Positions 8,916 through 17,731 of a stretch of 64,000 nucleotides of DNA are shown here, one piece after another; within the stretch, counting starts at the first letter, position 1, and every line of letters begins with the position of its first letter. The position numbers were made by a program, and so were the translations under genes. Below the pieces are notes generated by a model, which did not search any database, had not been told where the DNA came from, and saw nothing but the letters and a program-made list of their open reading frames with translations. The stretch comes from Pelotomaculum propionicicum (lineage in GTDB: Bacteria > Bacillota > Desulfotomaculia > Desulfotomaculales > Pelotomaculaceae), in assembly GCF_004369225.1 (NCBI RefSeq), contig NZ_QFFZ01000011.1:1-64000 (forward strand), in the 5' to 3' direction.

Positions 8916-8939
8916 CCCCCTTTGTTTGGCCAAAGGGGG
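8916..8939. terminator. Bidirectional intrinsic terminator between apgM and lysC
   Basis: Arms CCCCCTTTG/CAAAGGGGG with loop TTTGGC. T-rich flanks occur on both sides (minus strand CTTTTATTTT, plus strand TCTCTATTTT), so it can end transcripts from either convergent unit. Confidence 0.8.
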
Positions 8940-8956
8940 TGTCTCTATTTTACAAT

Positions 8957-9243
8957 ATGATTATTCCTTTTACTCAGTAACACCCTTAAGGTTGCCTTGT
9001 AAGTCTTCTGTCAATGAAACAAATTGACAGGATTTACAAGATTAAAAGGATTTACAGGATAATAGTTTAAGGAATTCAGAATTCAGTAGTCAGAAGTTTA
9101 AAGTCAAAAGTCTAAAATCAGAAATAAAAAAGATCTTATATATTCAGTCTCCTGACTCCTGTATTCTGACTCCTGTATTCTCTTTGTCCTTAAAAATCCT
9201 GTCAATTTGTTTTATCTTTACACTGAGCTAACGGTATAATCAT
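8957..9243. repeat. 287-bp MITE-like repeat, copy A
   Basis: It starts ATGATTATTCCTTTTACTCAG and ends CTGAGCTAACGGTATAATCAT, imperfect inverted ends. Inside lie tandem AGGATTTAC-type 9-mers facing their complements (AAATCCTG). The length and both ends match copy B at 37991-38277, while the middle differs. Here the middle carries a second inverted repeat built of TCTGACTCCTGTATTC units. No coding frame is present. It fills most of the apgM-lysC gap. Confidence 0.7.
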
Positions 9244-9264
9244 TCTTTACAATATTTTTTCTTT

Positions 9265-10491
9265 TTAATTCCCATTCTGCTCAGCCAGGTTGAATTTCTT
9301 GTGCAGGGCGGCGACTGCCTTAACAGAGTCTTCCGCCCTGATAATACAGGACACCTTGATTTCAGAGGTGCTGATCATCTCCAAATTAATCCCTTCCCTG
9401 AACAAGGCTTCGAACATTTCAGCCGCCACACCGGGGTTGCTGACCATGCCGGCGCCTACAATGGAGACCTTGGCCACACCGTCACCGTAGGTGAAACCGT
9501 CAGCTCCCAATGCTGTCTGCAGTTTTTCAACAACCTCCAGCGCTTTTTTCAAATCTCCCTTCGAGCAGGTAAAAGATATATCATTCCTTTCATCGCGCAT
9601 AGCGCTTTGAATAATCATGTCAACATTTATTTTCTCATCCGCCAGGGCTTTAAATAAGGTATGGGCAATGCCCGGCTTGTCCATAACATTAAAAAGGCCT
9701 ATTTTCGCAACATTATTGTCACAAACCACTCCGGTCACAACAAGCGATTTTTCCATTTCTTCCACCTCCCTTACCACAGTCCCGGGGTTATGGTTAAAAC
9801 TTGAGCGTACATGCAGCGGCATCTTATACTTCATAGCCAGCTCCACAGCACGGGGGTGCAGCACCGCCGCGCCTAAATTAGCCAATTCCAGCATTTCCTC
9901 GTACGAAATCACAGCAAGCTTGCGGGCTTCCGGGACAACGCGGGGGTCAGTGGTATAGACCCCGTCGACATCGGTATATATCTCACATAAATCGGCTTTT
10001 AAGGCTATGGCCAACGCCACAGCGGTCGTATCGGAACCGCCCCGTCCCAATGTGGTAATGTTGTTGTTCACCTGGTCAATCCCCTGGAATCCTGCCACCA
10101 CTACTATTTTACCCTGTTCAAGTTCTTCTTTGATCCGTACAGTATCTATACTGTTAATCCTGGCTTTAGTGTGGGCGCTGTCGGTATGGATCCCGGCCTG
10201 GGCGCCTGTCAAAGAAATAACTGATTCTCCAAGTTCTTTTATAGCCATGGCTAAGAGCGCTATGGAAACCTGTTCCCCTGTTGACAAAATCACGTCCATT
10301 TCCCTGTCTGTTGGAGAATCGGTTATTTCTTTAACCAGACTGACGAGGTCGTCAGTGGTATCACCCATGGCCGACACGGTCACCACGATTTGATGGCCCT
10401 TGCTCCTGACATCGGCAACCCTGCGGGCAACCCTGTGAATTCGTTCAGCGTTGGCAACAGAACTGCCGCCGTATTTCTGGACTACAAGCAT
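9265..10491 (-). CDS. lysC: Aspartate kinase
   Basis: 408 residues, normal for monofunctional aspartokinase. The kinase domain begins VQKYGGSSVANAERI and includes LTGAQAGIHTD and TDVDGVYTTDPR. The C-terminal third holds two ACT domains (VMDKPGIAHTLFKALADE and IVGAGMVSNPGVAAEMFEAL), which bind Lys or Thr in this family. It catalyses the first step of the Lys/Thr/Met pathway, ATP-dependent phosphorylation of aspartate. It is the third gene of the hom-thrB-lysC unit, 99 bp after thrB. Confidence 0.95.
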   Translation of the reverse strand: MLVVQKYGGSSVANAERIHRVARRVADVRSKGHQIVVTVSAMGDTTDDLVSLVKEITDSPTDREMDVILSTGEQVSIALLAMAIKELGESVISLTGAQAGIHTDSAHTKARINSIDTVRIKEELEQGKIVVVAGFQGIDQVNNNITTLGRGGSDTTAVALAIALKADLCEIYTDVDGVYTTDPRVVPEARKLAVISYEEMLELANLGAAVLHPRAVELAMKYKMPLHVRSSFNHNPGTVVREVEEMEKSLVVTGVVCDNNVAKIGLFNVMDKPGIAHTLFKALADEKINVDMIIQSAMRDERNDISFTCSKGDLKKALEVVEKLQTALGADGFTYGDGVAKVSIVGAGMVSNPGVAAEMFEALFREGINLEMISTSEIKVSCIIRAEDSVKAVAALHKKFNLAEQNGN

Positions 10492-10539
10492 CTTCTACAA
10501 TCGCCTGCCTTTATACCTCAGTTTAACTATTAATCAACT

Positions 10540-10585
10540 GTTAAATTCTTTTATTCTGACTTCTGAATTCTGAATTCTGACTCCT
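10540..10585. repeat. Short TCTGAATTC-type intergenic repeat
   Basis: The thrB-lysC spacer carries TTCTGACTTCTGAATTCTG, continuing in the same tandem 8-9-mer style. The same unit type appears, in both orientations, in the centre of the 287-bp element at 8957-9243. Its role is unknown. Confidence 0.5.
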
Positions 10586-10590
10586 TTGCC

Positions 10591-11496
10591 CTATTTAACC
10601 TCTAGCGCCCTGGCCCCGATCGGGCTGGGTTTTAGCACCATTACCCTGGATTTCACACCGTTTTGCCGGAAAGTCTCGCCCATAACCCTGGCAATTAATT
10701 CGAAATTTGAATCGGCAAAGGCTATCACCGAAGGACCCGCGCCGCTTAACGTTACACCGCGTGCACCGGCTAGTTTGGCTGCGGCAAGCACCTTTTTCAG
10801 CCCCGGAATTAAGGGTGAACGGAAAGACTGGTGGAGCCTGTCCTCCATAGCCACACCCAGAAGCCCCAAGTCCCCCTGCTGCAGGGCCGCCACCAGCAAA
10901 GCGGCCCGGCCGACATTAAAAGCAGCGTCCTGAAAGGGTACCTGGGCCGGTATAATTTCTCTCGAGGTTTTGGTAATCAGAGCAAAATCCGGTACCGCCA
11001 CCACACCTTTCAGTCCATTGGGTGGTTCAATTTTTAAATATTTTATCTCTCCGTCAGACTGCACCGAAACAACAACGCCCCCCAGTACGGCAGGAACCAC
11101 GTTATCCTGGTGACCTTCGATGGAACTGGCTATGTTGATCAGCTCTCTGATAGAAAGCTTGCCGCCGGTGAGCAGGTTGGCGGCTATTACGCCTCCTACT
11201 ATGGCTGCCGTGCTGCTGCCCAAACCGCGGGCGACAGGTATTTGATTTAAAAGGCGCAGCCTTAAGCCTGACATCGCAAAACCCACTTGCCGGAAAAGAC
11301 TGCGGGCGGCTTGAAATACCAGGTTGCTCTCATCCCTGGGAATGTCCGCCGCGCCCTCACCGCTTACTTCAATGGACAGCCCGCGGGAGGTCGGGACCAT
11401 TTCTATCACGTTATGAAGCTCCAGCGCCATCCCAAGGCAGTCGAAACCCGGACCAAGGTTCGCCGTCGTAGCCGGCACCTGTACTCGGATTATCAC
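10591..11496 (-). CDS. thrB: Homoserine kinase (GHMP type)
   Basis: 301 residues. VRVQVPATTANLGPGFDCLG at the N-terminus, the ATP-binding loop PVARGLGSSTAAIVGG and a C-terminal GVTLSGAGPSVIAF are diagnostic of ThrB in the GHMP kinase superfamily. It phosphorylates homoserine to O-phosphohomoserine, the committed step to threonine. It lies 42 bp after hom and shares its direction. ThrC is not in the window. An ApgM-type protein that has been proposed for the same step elsewhere lies about 1.7 kb away. Confidence 0.95.
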   Translation of the reverse strand: MIIRVQVPATTANLGPGFDCLGMALELHNVIEMVPTSRGLSIEVSGEGAADIPRDESNLVFQAARSLFRQVGFAMSGLRLRLLNQIPVARGLGSSTAAIVGGVIAANLLTGGKLSIRELINIASSIEGHQDNVVPAVLGGVVVSVQSDGEIKYLKIEPPNGLKGVVAVPDFALITKTSREIIPAQVPFQDAAFNVGRAALLVAALQQGDLGLLGVAMEDRLHQSFRSPLIPGLKKVLAAAKLAGARGVTLSGAGPSVIAFADSNFELIARVMGETFRQNGVKSRVMVLKPSPIGARALEVK

Positions 11497-11538
11497 AGGC
11501 AGTCCCCCTGCGTCTTAATAAAATGAAAGGTCAGTCCG

Positions 11539-12831
11539 CTATTCGCCTTCAACCCTGATCACGTTGGAAACTTCATTTACTACTGGCAGTTCTTTTATTT
11601 CTATAAGAGCATCCTGCAAGTTTTTTTCAAGAACATTATGGGTAATCAGAACCAGTTCAGCGCACTCCCCTGAGGTATGCTGAATCACAGAAGCGAGACT
11701 AACCTGGTACTTGCCAAAAATGAAGGCTATGCTTGCCAGCACGCCCGGCCTGTCAGCCACATTTATGCGTATGTAATACTTGGTTACAGTGAGCCCCATC
11801 GGCTTGACCCGCTTCTCCTCAAAACAGGTGCAGCCGATCATCCCGGGCACGTTATTAACCAGGTTGCGCGCGGCGCTCATCACATCAGCCGCAACAGCAC
11901 TGGCGGTGGGAAGTTCACCCGCTCCACGGCCGAAAAACATCACATCCCCCACAGCGTCACCAGTGACAAAGATGGCGTTATACACATCATTCACTGCTGC
12001 CAGCGGGTGATTTTTCGGCAGAAGCGCCGGATGCACCCGTGCCTCGATACCGTCACTGCTCTCCCTGGCTATGGCAAGCAGTTTAACCGTATAGTTGAGA
12101 TTGGCGGCGTATGCTATATCTTCGGCGGTAACGCGGGTAATTCCTTCTACAAAGACCTGGTCCAGGCGCAGCCTGGTGTTAAAAGCGATTGAGGCCAGGA
12201 TGGTCAGCTTGCGCGCGGCGTCGTACCCCTCAACATCTGAGCTGGGGTCAGCTTCAGCGTAACCCAGGGACTGGGCTTCGCACAGCGCTTCCTGAAAACC
12301 AAGGCCTTCCTTGCTCATCCTGGACAGCATGTAATTGGTGGTGCCGTTGATGATGCCGATTAACTGCGTAATTCTGTTGGCTGCCAGGCATTCCTTGAGA
12401 GGCGTGATGATGGGGATCCCGCCCGCCACACTGGCTTCAAAAAACAAATCCCGGCTGTTGGCATCAGCCGCCGCAAAGAGCTTCTTACCATGCAGGGCGA
12501 TCATGTCCTTGTTGGCGGTAACCAGGCTTTTCCCTTTTCCCAGCGCTGACAGGGCATACTCCAGCGCCTGGTCCACTCCGCCCAGCACCTCAACGATAAT
12601 GTCTATTTCAGGGTCGTCAAGCAGCTCGTTGACATTGGTGGTCAGTAAACCCTCACTCAGCGCCAAACCGCGGTCCTTTGCCGGATCCCGCACCAGGATT
12701 TTTTTTATTTTGATGGGCACTCCAACTTTTTCTTCGATACCCGCTCTGTTGTCAGTCAGAATACGGTAGACACCGCGCCCGACGGTGCCCATGCCCAGTA
12801 AGCCAACACCGATTTCTTTTTTTGCAGCCAC
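11539..12831 (-). CDS. hom: Homoserine dehydrogenase
   Basis: 430 residues from a GTG at 12831, chosen because AAAGGAGG sits about 8 nt upstream and the NAD-binding motif GVGLLGMGTVGRGVY begins right after; the longer frame to 12936 has no such signal. Further family segments are TANKDMIALHG, GIINGTTNYMLSRM and GYAEADPSSDVEGYDAARKL. A C-terminal ACT domain (INVADRPGVLASIAFIFGKY) points to threonine feedback. It reduces aspartate semialdehyde to homoserine. It is the first gene of hom-thrB-lysC. Confidence 0.95.
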   Translation of the reverse strand: MAAKKEIGVGLLGMGTVGRGVYRILTDNRAGIEEKVGVPIKIKKILVRDPAKDRGLALSEGLLTTNVNELLDDPEIDIIVEVLGGVDQALEYALSALGKGKSLVTANKDMIALHGKKLFAAADANSRDLFFEASVAGGIPIITPLKECLAANRITQLIGIINGTTNYMLSRMSKEGLGFQEALCEAQSLGYAEADPSSDVEGYDAARKLTILASIAFNTRLRLDQVFVEGITRVTAEDIAYAANLNYTVKLLAIARESSDGIEARVHPALLPKNHPLAAVNDVYNAIFVTGDAVGDVMFFGRGAGELPTASAVAADVMSAARNLVNNVPGMIGCTCFEEKRVKPMGLTVTKYYIRINVADRPGVLASIAFIFGKYQVSLASVIQHTSGECAELVLITHNVLEKNLQDALIEIKELPVVNEVSNVIRVEGE

Positions 12832-13086
12832 CCGGCTTTCCTCCTTTATAAACACAAAAACCTTAGTACATCTTGCTATACTCTTAAAGCCTCTGCTAGA
12901 CATTATAGCATCGGCGCCGCACCCGGGCAACGTCAAAAACGCCGGCAGAGGTATCTATTAAAAATATCCTGGCATAATTGCTATTTTCTTGATCCAGATT
13001 GTCATTAAAAGGCGCCTTCTGGATAATAATAGAACCAGTGGGACAAGAAAGATTCTCTACAGGGTATATCTAAGAGGTGCTTTCAG

Positions 13087-13650
13087 TTGGACACCAACTC
13101 CTGTTTTGAACAAATTCAAGAACTGCAAAGCAAATCGATTGAAATGCAAATATATAGTTGGACCCATAATGAAATATTTTCATTTCAATGGTGGCTGCTC
13201 ATGGTGATATTTATTGTCCCCTGGTTAATTTGGTGGAAATATGTGGATAGAAAGCGGCTTAAGGAAATCTTGTTATATGGATTTTTTGTGCTGACAGTTG
13301 TAACTATCATTGACGAGGTAGGTTGCCAGTTAAATCTATGGGAATATCCATTTGATATTGAGCCGTTATTTCCACGTTTAATTCCAGTTAATTTTACGGC
13401 ATTGCCCATTATTTTCATGTTTATTTATCAATACTTTTCAGAATGGAAACCATTCATCATAGCCAGCGTCTTAGTGTCTGCCGTTTTATCTTTTATTGGA
13501 GAGAATATACTTGAATGGGTTGGTATTTATGTATTGTTTAAATGGGAAAATTATTACTCGCTACCTATATATGTTATTATCGGGGTGTCCTTAAAGTGGT
13601 TATTAGAAATTGTCCTGAAAAAGGAAGAGGATGCCCATAAGAACCATTAG
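13087..13650 (+). CDS. CBO0543-family multi-pass membrane protein
   Basis: 187 residues from a TTG start (AAGAGGTG 7 nt upstream). Five to six hydrophobic segments follow a short polar N-terminus (WWLLMVIFIVPWLIWW, then a charged DRKRLKEILLYGFF loop). This is the pattern of the CBO0543 family of spore-former membrane proteins with no known function. A second member lies at 15041-15532. The gene is visibly more AT-rich than the neighbouring metabolic genes, which may mean recent acquisition. Confidence 0.75.
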   Translation: MDTNSCFEQIQELQSKSIEMQIYSWTHNEIFSFQWWLLMVIFIVPWLIWWKYVDRKRLKEILLYGFFVLTVVTIIDEVGCQLNLWEYPFDIEPLFPRLIPVNFTALPIIFMFIYQYFSEWKPFIIASVLVSAVLSFIGENILEWVGIYVLFKWENYYSLPIYVIIGVSLKWLLEIVLKKEEDAHKNH

Positions 13651-13696
13651 AGAATAATCTTCTTTCCGGTTATTTATTTGCAAGAGGTGTTCGGGA

Positions 13697-14470
13697 TTGT
13701 TTAAAACCATAAACAGAAAGAATCAGCGTTATCCCAGAGCCGTGATTTCTCCCTTCACAACAAACACCATCAACAGGACCAACCCCTGGGTGGCGGCGTG
13801 GTGGTCCGCCGCTTTTCCGGGGTTCGGGCATATGTTTTTGGGCAGGTACATCACAGGATTTGTTTTAACCATCTGGGAAATCATTTTAAACCTTAAAGCC
13901 AACATAAACCTGGCCATCATTTATAGTTTCACGGGGCAGTTTGACCAGGCCAGAGAGGTCCTGGACTACAAGCTGTTTATTGTTTATATTGGCGCCTTTG
14001 TCTTTGGAATTTGGGACAGCTACCGTATTTCAGTTGAAATGAATAAGCGTTCAGTTCTGGCAGATAGAACAGATCCCGTGGTTGACAATTTCTCAATGAG
14101 CCCTTTTAGCATTAATTGTTTCGAAAAAAGGAACCCCTGGGTCTCCGCCGCCTGGTCCTGCTTGGTGCCGGGCCTCGGGCACGTTTACATCCACAGGCTT
14201 GCCACCGGTTTTTTTGTTTTAATTATCTGGGCTCTGGCCGTTTATTTTTCACGCATGCTTGTGGCCATGCATTTAACTTTAACAGGTGCGTTCAGCGAGG
14301 CCGCGGCTGTAATCGATCCCGCCTATTTTCTCTTTCTGCCGTCTCTTTATGGTTTCTCTATTTATTGTTCCTACGTTTACACAGTGGAATACAACAAGGT
14401 TTTCAAGGCGGAACAGGCAGGATATTTAAAAGCCAATTACCAGTCGCCCGATTCTAAAATGCCCTGCTGA
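13697..14470 (+). CDS. Membrane protein with duplicated TM2-like domain
   Basis: 257 residues from a TTG with AGAGGTG upstream. Two internal copies of one unit are clear: NPWVAAWWSAAFPGFGHMFL near residue 28 and NPWVSAAWSCLVPGLGHVYI near residue 146, each followed by a TGF segment and hydrophobic helices. The PG(F/L)GH core resembles TM2/DUF5683-type short membrane domains. Function is unknown. It is the second of four small membrane-protein genes in a row on the plus strand. Confidence 0.7.
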   Translation: MFKTINRKNQRYPRAVISPFTTNTINRTNPWVAAWWSAAFPGFGHMFLGRYITGFVLTIWEIILNLKANINLAIIYSFTGQFDQAREVLDYKLFIVYIGAFVFGIWDSYRISVEMNKRSVLADRTDPVVDNFSMSPFSINCFEKRNPWVSAAWSCLVPGLGHVYIHRLATGFFVLIIWALAVYFSRMLVAMHLTLTGAFSEAAAVIDPAYFLFLPSLYGFSIYCSYVYTVEYNKVFKAEQAGYLKANYQSPDSKMPC

Positions 14471-14532
14471 TTGATGTAAGCCGTATCTACCTTTTTATAT
14501 TTGCCGGGCAGAAAAGGGGTAAATAAATATAA

Positions 14533-14991
14533 ATGCATATTGTGGCCTCTCTTGAACAGTCCCTCTTCCTGGAACTGGCCATCACAGAACTGGAAGAGAA
14601 GGGTATCGCAAAAAACAAAATAGTCGCTGTGCCGCTTAAAAAAAAAGCTGGGAACAGTAGAATATTTGACACTATCCACCGTGCCGACGGTATCAGCCTG
14701 TTTGACGGCGCCATGATCCTGGGCACCGTATTTGCGATTTTGGGAGCCATCTACGGAACGGTTTTAAAGTGGGGTCCTGTACTGTGGGGGATCATCGGTT
14801 TGTTTACCGGGTTTGCCGTGGGTCTTCTGCTCGACCTTTTAATAAACAAGAGACGTACCGCAGGTAAAAAGACAAAACCGATTCCAGCGGAAGTAGTACT
14901 GATCATTAACTGCGACAGGGAACAGGCAGAAATGGTTGAAAAAGTTCTCTGGGATAACCAGGCCCTGGGTGTGGGAAGAATCAACACATAA
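14533..14991 (+). CDS. Small membrane protein with glycine-rich central helices
   Basis: 152 residues. A soluble N-terminal part (VASLEQSLFLELAITELEEK, then GIAKNKIVAVPLKKK) resembles ferredoxin-like or general-stress membrane domains. Two central hydrophobic segments follow (FDGAMILGTVFAILGAIYGT and GIIGLFTGFAVGLLLDLLIN), and a soluble tail VVLIINCDREQAEMVEKVLW echoes the N-terminal domain. I do not recognise a named family. It lies between the duplicated-domain protein and the second CBO0543 member. Confidence 0.65.
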   Translation: MHIVASLEQSLFLELAITELEEKGIAKNKIVAVPLKKKAGNSRIFDTIHRADGISLFDGAMILGTVFAILGAIYGTVLKWGPVLWGIIGLFTGFAVGLLLDLLINKRRTAGKKTKPIPAEVVLIINCDREQAEMVEKVLWDNQALGVGRINT

Positions 14992-15040
14992 ATTGTGTTA
15001 AATAATAACAGTAAGCGGACAGGCGGAGGGTTAATTAATT

Positions 15041-15532
15041 ATGAACATAAGCGTGGAACCGGTAATTAGTCTAACAGCTTTTTTATTAGCTTTGCTCCTG
15101 TTAATTTTTGCTGTTGACTGGCGCTACTTCCGGGACTGGATAGTCATCTTTCTGTATAAAAGCCTCTTGGACAGTTTATGGGGTAGTGCGGTGGTGAATG
15201 CCGGCCGAATAGAATTTCCTTTCCGTCAGTTACCCCAGCTTTTTAAAATGGGTCTTCTGTTTGATTACTGGGTCTTTCCTATCCTCTGCGTCTGGTACAA
15301 CCATATCACCAGGGAGCGCGGCCTCTGGCAAATTTTTTTCTACGCCGTGCTTTTCAGCGCCGGCATGACTGCAATAGAATTCCCCCTGGAGTTGTATACA
15401 AACCTCATAAAGTACATAAAATGGGACTGGTTTACGACTTTTTACACTTTAACCATAACATTTTTGTCATCCAGGGCTTTCATCGCTTTCTACCGCTGGG
15501 GCTGCGACTATTTCGGCCGCACAAAACCTTAA
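15041..15532 (+). CDS. CBO0543-family membrane protein
   Basis: 163 residues, four to five membrane helices, with GGAGGG upstream of the ATG. The segment DWRYFRDWIVIFLYKSLLDS and aromatic-rich loops (GLLFDYWVFPILCVWYNH, YIKWDWFTTFYTLTITFLSS) match the CBO0543 family. It is the last gene of the four-member membrane-protein run and converges on spoIVA across a terminator. Function is unknown; families like this are common near sporulation loci. Confidence 0.75.
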   Translation: MNISVEPVISLTAFLLALLLLIFAVDWRYFRDWIVIFLYKSLLDSLWGSAVVNAGRIEFPFRQLPQLFKMGLLFDYWVFPILCVWYNHITRERGLWQIFFYAVLFSAGMTAIEFPLELYTNLIKYIKWDWFTTFYTLTITFLSSRAFIAFYRWGCDYFGRTKP

Positions 15533-15556
15533 ACTGGACTGTGCCGATAAAAAATA

Positions 15557-15577
15557 AAACCGGCCAGGCGACCGGTT
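15557..15577 (-). terminator. Terminator between convergent CBO0543 gene and spoIVA
   Basis: Arms AACCGG/CCGGTT around CCAGGCGA; on the minus strand the hairpin is followed by TTTTATTTTTTA, so it mainly serves spoIVA. Confidence 0.75.
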
Positions 15578-15584
15578 AAGTTTA

Positions 15585-17063
15585 TCAAATTATTATACAA
15601 ATCAGCCCGCCGGAGCCTTCATTGACAATACGCTGAAGCGTTTCCTGAAGTTTGCCCTGGGCGTTCTCAGGCATGCGGTGCAGTTTGTTCTGAATTCCTT
15701 CCCGGACCAGGTCGTGCACCGACTTGCCGAAGATTTCCGACTTCCATATCTTCTGCGGGTTGTCTTCAAATTCTCTCAGCATATACTGCACAAGTTCCTC
15801 ACACTGTTTTTCAGTCCCGATTATAGGTGTGATCTCAGTGGTAATGTCTGCTTTGATCATATGCAGGGAAGGCGCGCTGGCCTTGAGCTTAATGCCGAAG
15901 CGGCTGCCCTGGCGGATCAGTTCGGGTTCTTCCAGGATCAGTTCATCCAGGGTCGGCGTAACCACTCCATAACCGTTCTCCCGGACTTCTCCCAGAGCAT
16001 CCGCCACCTTGTCGTATTCCCTTTTAGCCACGCTGAGATCCCTGACCAGGCGGAACAATTCTTTTTCACCGCCAATATCAAAGCCTGACTGCTCGCTCAG
16101 CACCTGGTAGAAAAGCTGCGGGCTGGAAGTTATATTTATCGCCGCGGACCCGGTCCCCATATCCATACTGCGCAGGCTGACCTGCTCTATAAAATCATAG
16201 TCTGCCAGGGATTCCACCGCACCGTCGACATCTCTAAGCCGCCGCACGTTTTTAACGGTTTCACGGATCGACTCCTCAAATTTTTGACGCAGCCAGTGTT
16301 TAAGCTCCAGTTCCTCCACCCAGGGCGGCAAATTAATATTTACTTCGTTCACAGGAAACTCAAAAAGCAGCTTTTCCAATATGTGCAGAATATCCGCCTG
16401 GGACATCTGGGCGCAGTCCACCGGGACTACCGGGGTGTCGTATTTCTCACTCAGCTCGGCGGCCAGTTTTAGAGCCTCCTCACCAGCGGCGTCGGTGCTG
16501 TTAAGAAGCACCAGGAAAGGACGGTTGATGCCCTTCAACTCCTCAATAACCCTTTCCTCGGCCTCAACATAATTCTCCCTCGCAATATCTGTTATGGAAC
16601 CGTCAGTGGTGACCACCAGGCCCATGGTGGAGTGTTCAGAAATCACCTTTCTGGTCCCTACTTCAGCCGCTTCCTGGAACGGGATAGGCTCTTCAAACCA
16701 CGGTGTCGACACCATCCGCGGCCCGTCATCTTCCTCATAGCCAAGAGCCCCTTCCACCCGGTAACCAACACAGTCGACCATCCGTATTTTTACGTTTAGA
16801 TTCGGCGTCACCTGGATTTCAACAGCTTCGTTGGGCACAAACTTGGGCTCGGTAGTCATTACCGTCCGTCCCGCCGCGCTTTGAGGCAGTTCGTCCTTGG
16901 CCCGCTCCCGGTCATAAACGTTGGTCATATTGGGGAGTACCATCAGTTCCATCAGGCGTTTTATAAAAGTTGATTTGCCGGTGCGGACGCCGCCAACCAC
17001 GCCCAGGTAAAGATCCCCCCCGGTACGTTCCGCGATATCGCGGAAGATATCGTTCATTTCCAT
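15585..17063 (-). CDS. spoIVA: Stage IV sporulation protein A (spore coat morphogenetic ATPase)
   Basis: 492 residues from the ATG at 17063, the same length as Bacillus subtilis SpoIVA, with GGGAGGG 7 nt upstream; the frame extends to 17099 but without a site. The N-terminal P-loop is GGVRTGKSTF. The following MTTEPKFVPNEAVEIQVTPN and RMVDCVGYRVEGALGYEEDD segments and the basic/aromatic C-terminus GGLICIII are all SpoIVA hallmarks. It polymerises with ATP hydrolysis on the forespore outer membrane as the coat base. Expression in the mother cell under sigma-E is expected from the family; I could not place that promoter securely. Confidence 0.96.
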   Translation of the reverse strand: MEMNDIFRDIAERTGGDLYLGVVGGVRTGKSTFIKRLMELMVLPNMTNVYDRERAKDELPQSAAGRTVMTTEPKFVPNEAVEIQVTPNLNVKIRMVDCVGYRVEGALGYEEDDGPRMVSTPWFEEPIPFQEAAEVGTRKVISEHSTMGLVVTTDGSITDIARENYVEAEERVIEELKGINRPFLVLLNSTDAAGEEALKLAAELSEKYDTPVVPVDCAQMSQADILHILEKLLFEFPVNEVNINLPPWVEELELKHWLRQKFEESIRETVKNVRRLRDVDGAVESLADYDFIEQVSLRSMDMGTGSAAINITSSPQLFYQVLSEQSGFDIGGEKELFRLVRDLSVAKREYDKVADALGEVRENGYGVVTPTLDELILEEPELIRQGSRFGIKLKASAPSLHMIKADITTEITPIIGTEKQCEELVQYMLREFEDNPQKIWKSEIFGKSVHDLVREGIQNKLHRMPENAQGKLQETLQRIVNEGSGGLICIII

Positions 17064-17099
17064 ATGCACACTCCCTCCCAAATAAATTTTTAGACGCAT

Positions 17100-17354
17100 C
17101 TATCGTAAAAGATTGCATCCCTCCCCACATCTCAAAAAATCAAATATCGATCCTGCCGTGAAACCTAGTCCACGTCTATTTTTTTCCAGTGGCATACAAT
17201 AACAGTATATATATATGAGCCTGTTGGACGAATATAACCTGGCAAATGAAAAATCCAAAAAAAAATCCAATATTTACCTGATACATTCCAAGTGCTCCTG
17301 AGAAAAGGGAAAGAGTATGTTTTGTTGAACTACCTTGGTGGGAGGTGTTTGAAA
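17100..17354. other. Intergenic region between spoIVA and the kinase pseudogene
   Basis: About 250 AT-rich bases with no credible frame. It should contain the spoIVA promoter (minus strand) and the old promoter of the broken kinase (plus strand, near CATACAATAACAGTATAT at 17194-17211), but no motif is strong enough to call. Confidence 0.4.
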
Positions 17355-17718
17355 ATGCTTGAGAAGGACAGGCATGTGCTGGAGGGCACTTTTTTAAGCG
17401 ACCCCAAAAACTTCAGGCGAGTCCTGCTGAGTATCGCTGACGGGGTCTATATGACATTTATACGCTGAAGCCTCGGGCGATCAAGCAATTATTGGGGTAA
17501 AGGACAGCGGCATTGGCATAAACACCGCTGAACACGAAAAAATATTCGAGCAGTTCTATCGCACTGACAACATGGTTACGCGTAAAACCACAGGCACGGG
17601 CATAGGTCTTTCCATTGTCAAAAAAATTGTGGCGATGCACAACGGGGAGATTACCGTCCTTAGCGAGCCTGGTCAAGGCAGCACATTTGAAGTAAGCCTG
17701 CCTTTGTCCGCCGGTTAA
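17355..17718 (+). pseudogene. PAS-type sensor histidine kinase collapsed by internal deletion
   Basis: A perfect start (GGAGGTGTTTGAAAATG) opens a frame that reads NFRRVLLSIADGVYMT, the beginning of a PAS domain, then stops at 17469. In another frame from about 17455 the sequence resumes as VKDSGIGINTAEHEKIFEQF, RKTTGTGIGLSIVKKIVAMH and GQGSTFEVSLPL, the N-G1-G2 boxes of the HATPase domain, to TAA at 17718. The whole middle (PAS remainder, HisKA) is missing and the junction is out of frame. No response regulator is adjacent. Confidence 0.8.
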
Positions 17719-17731
17719 ACAATACGCCTGC

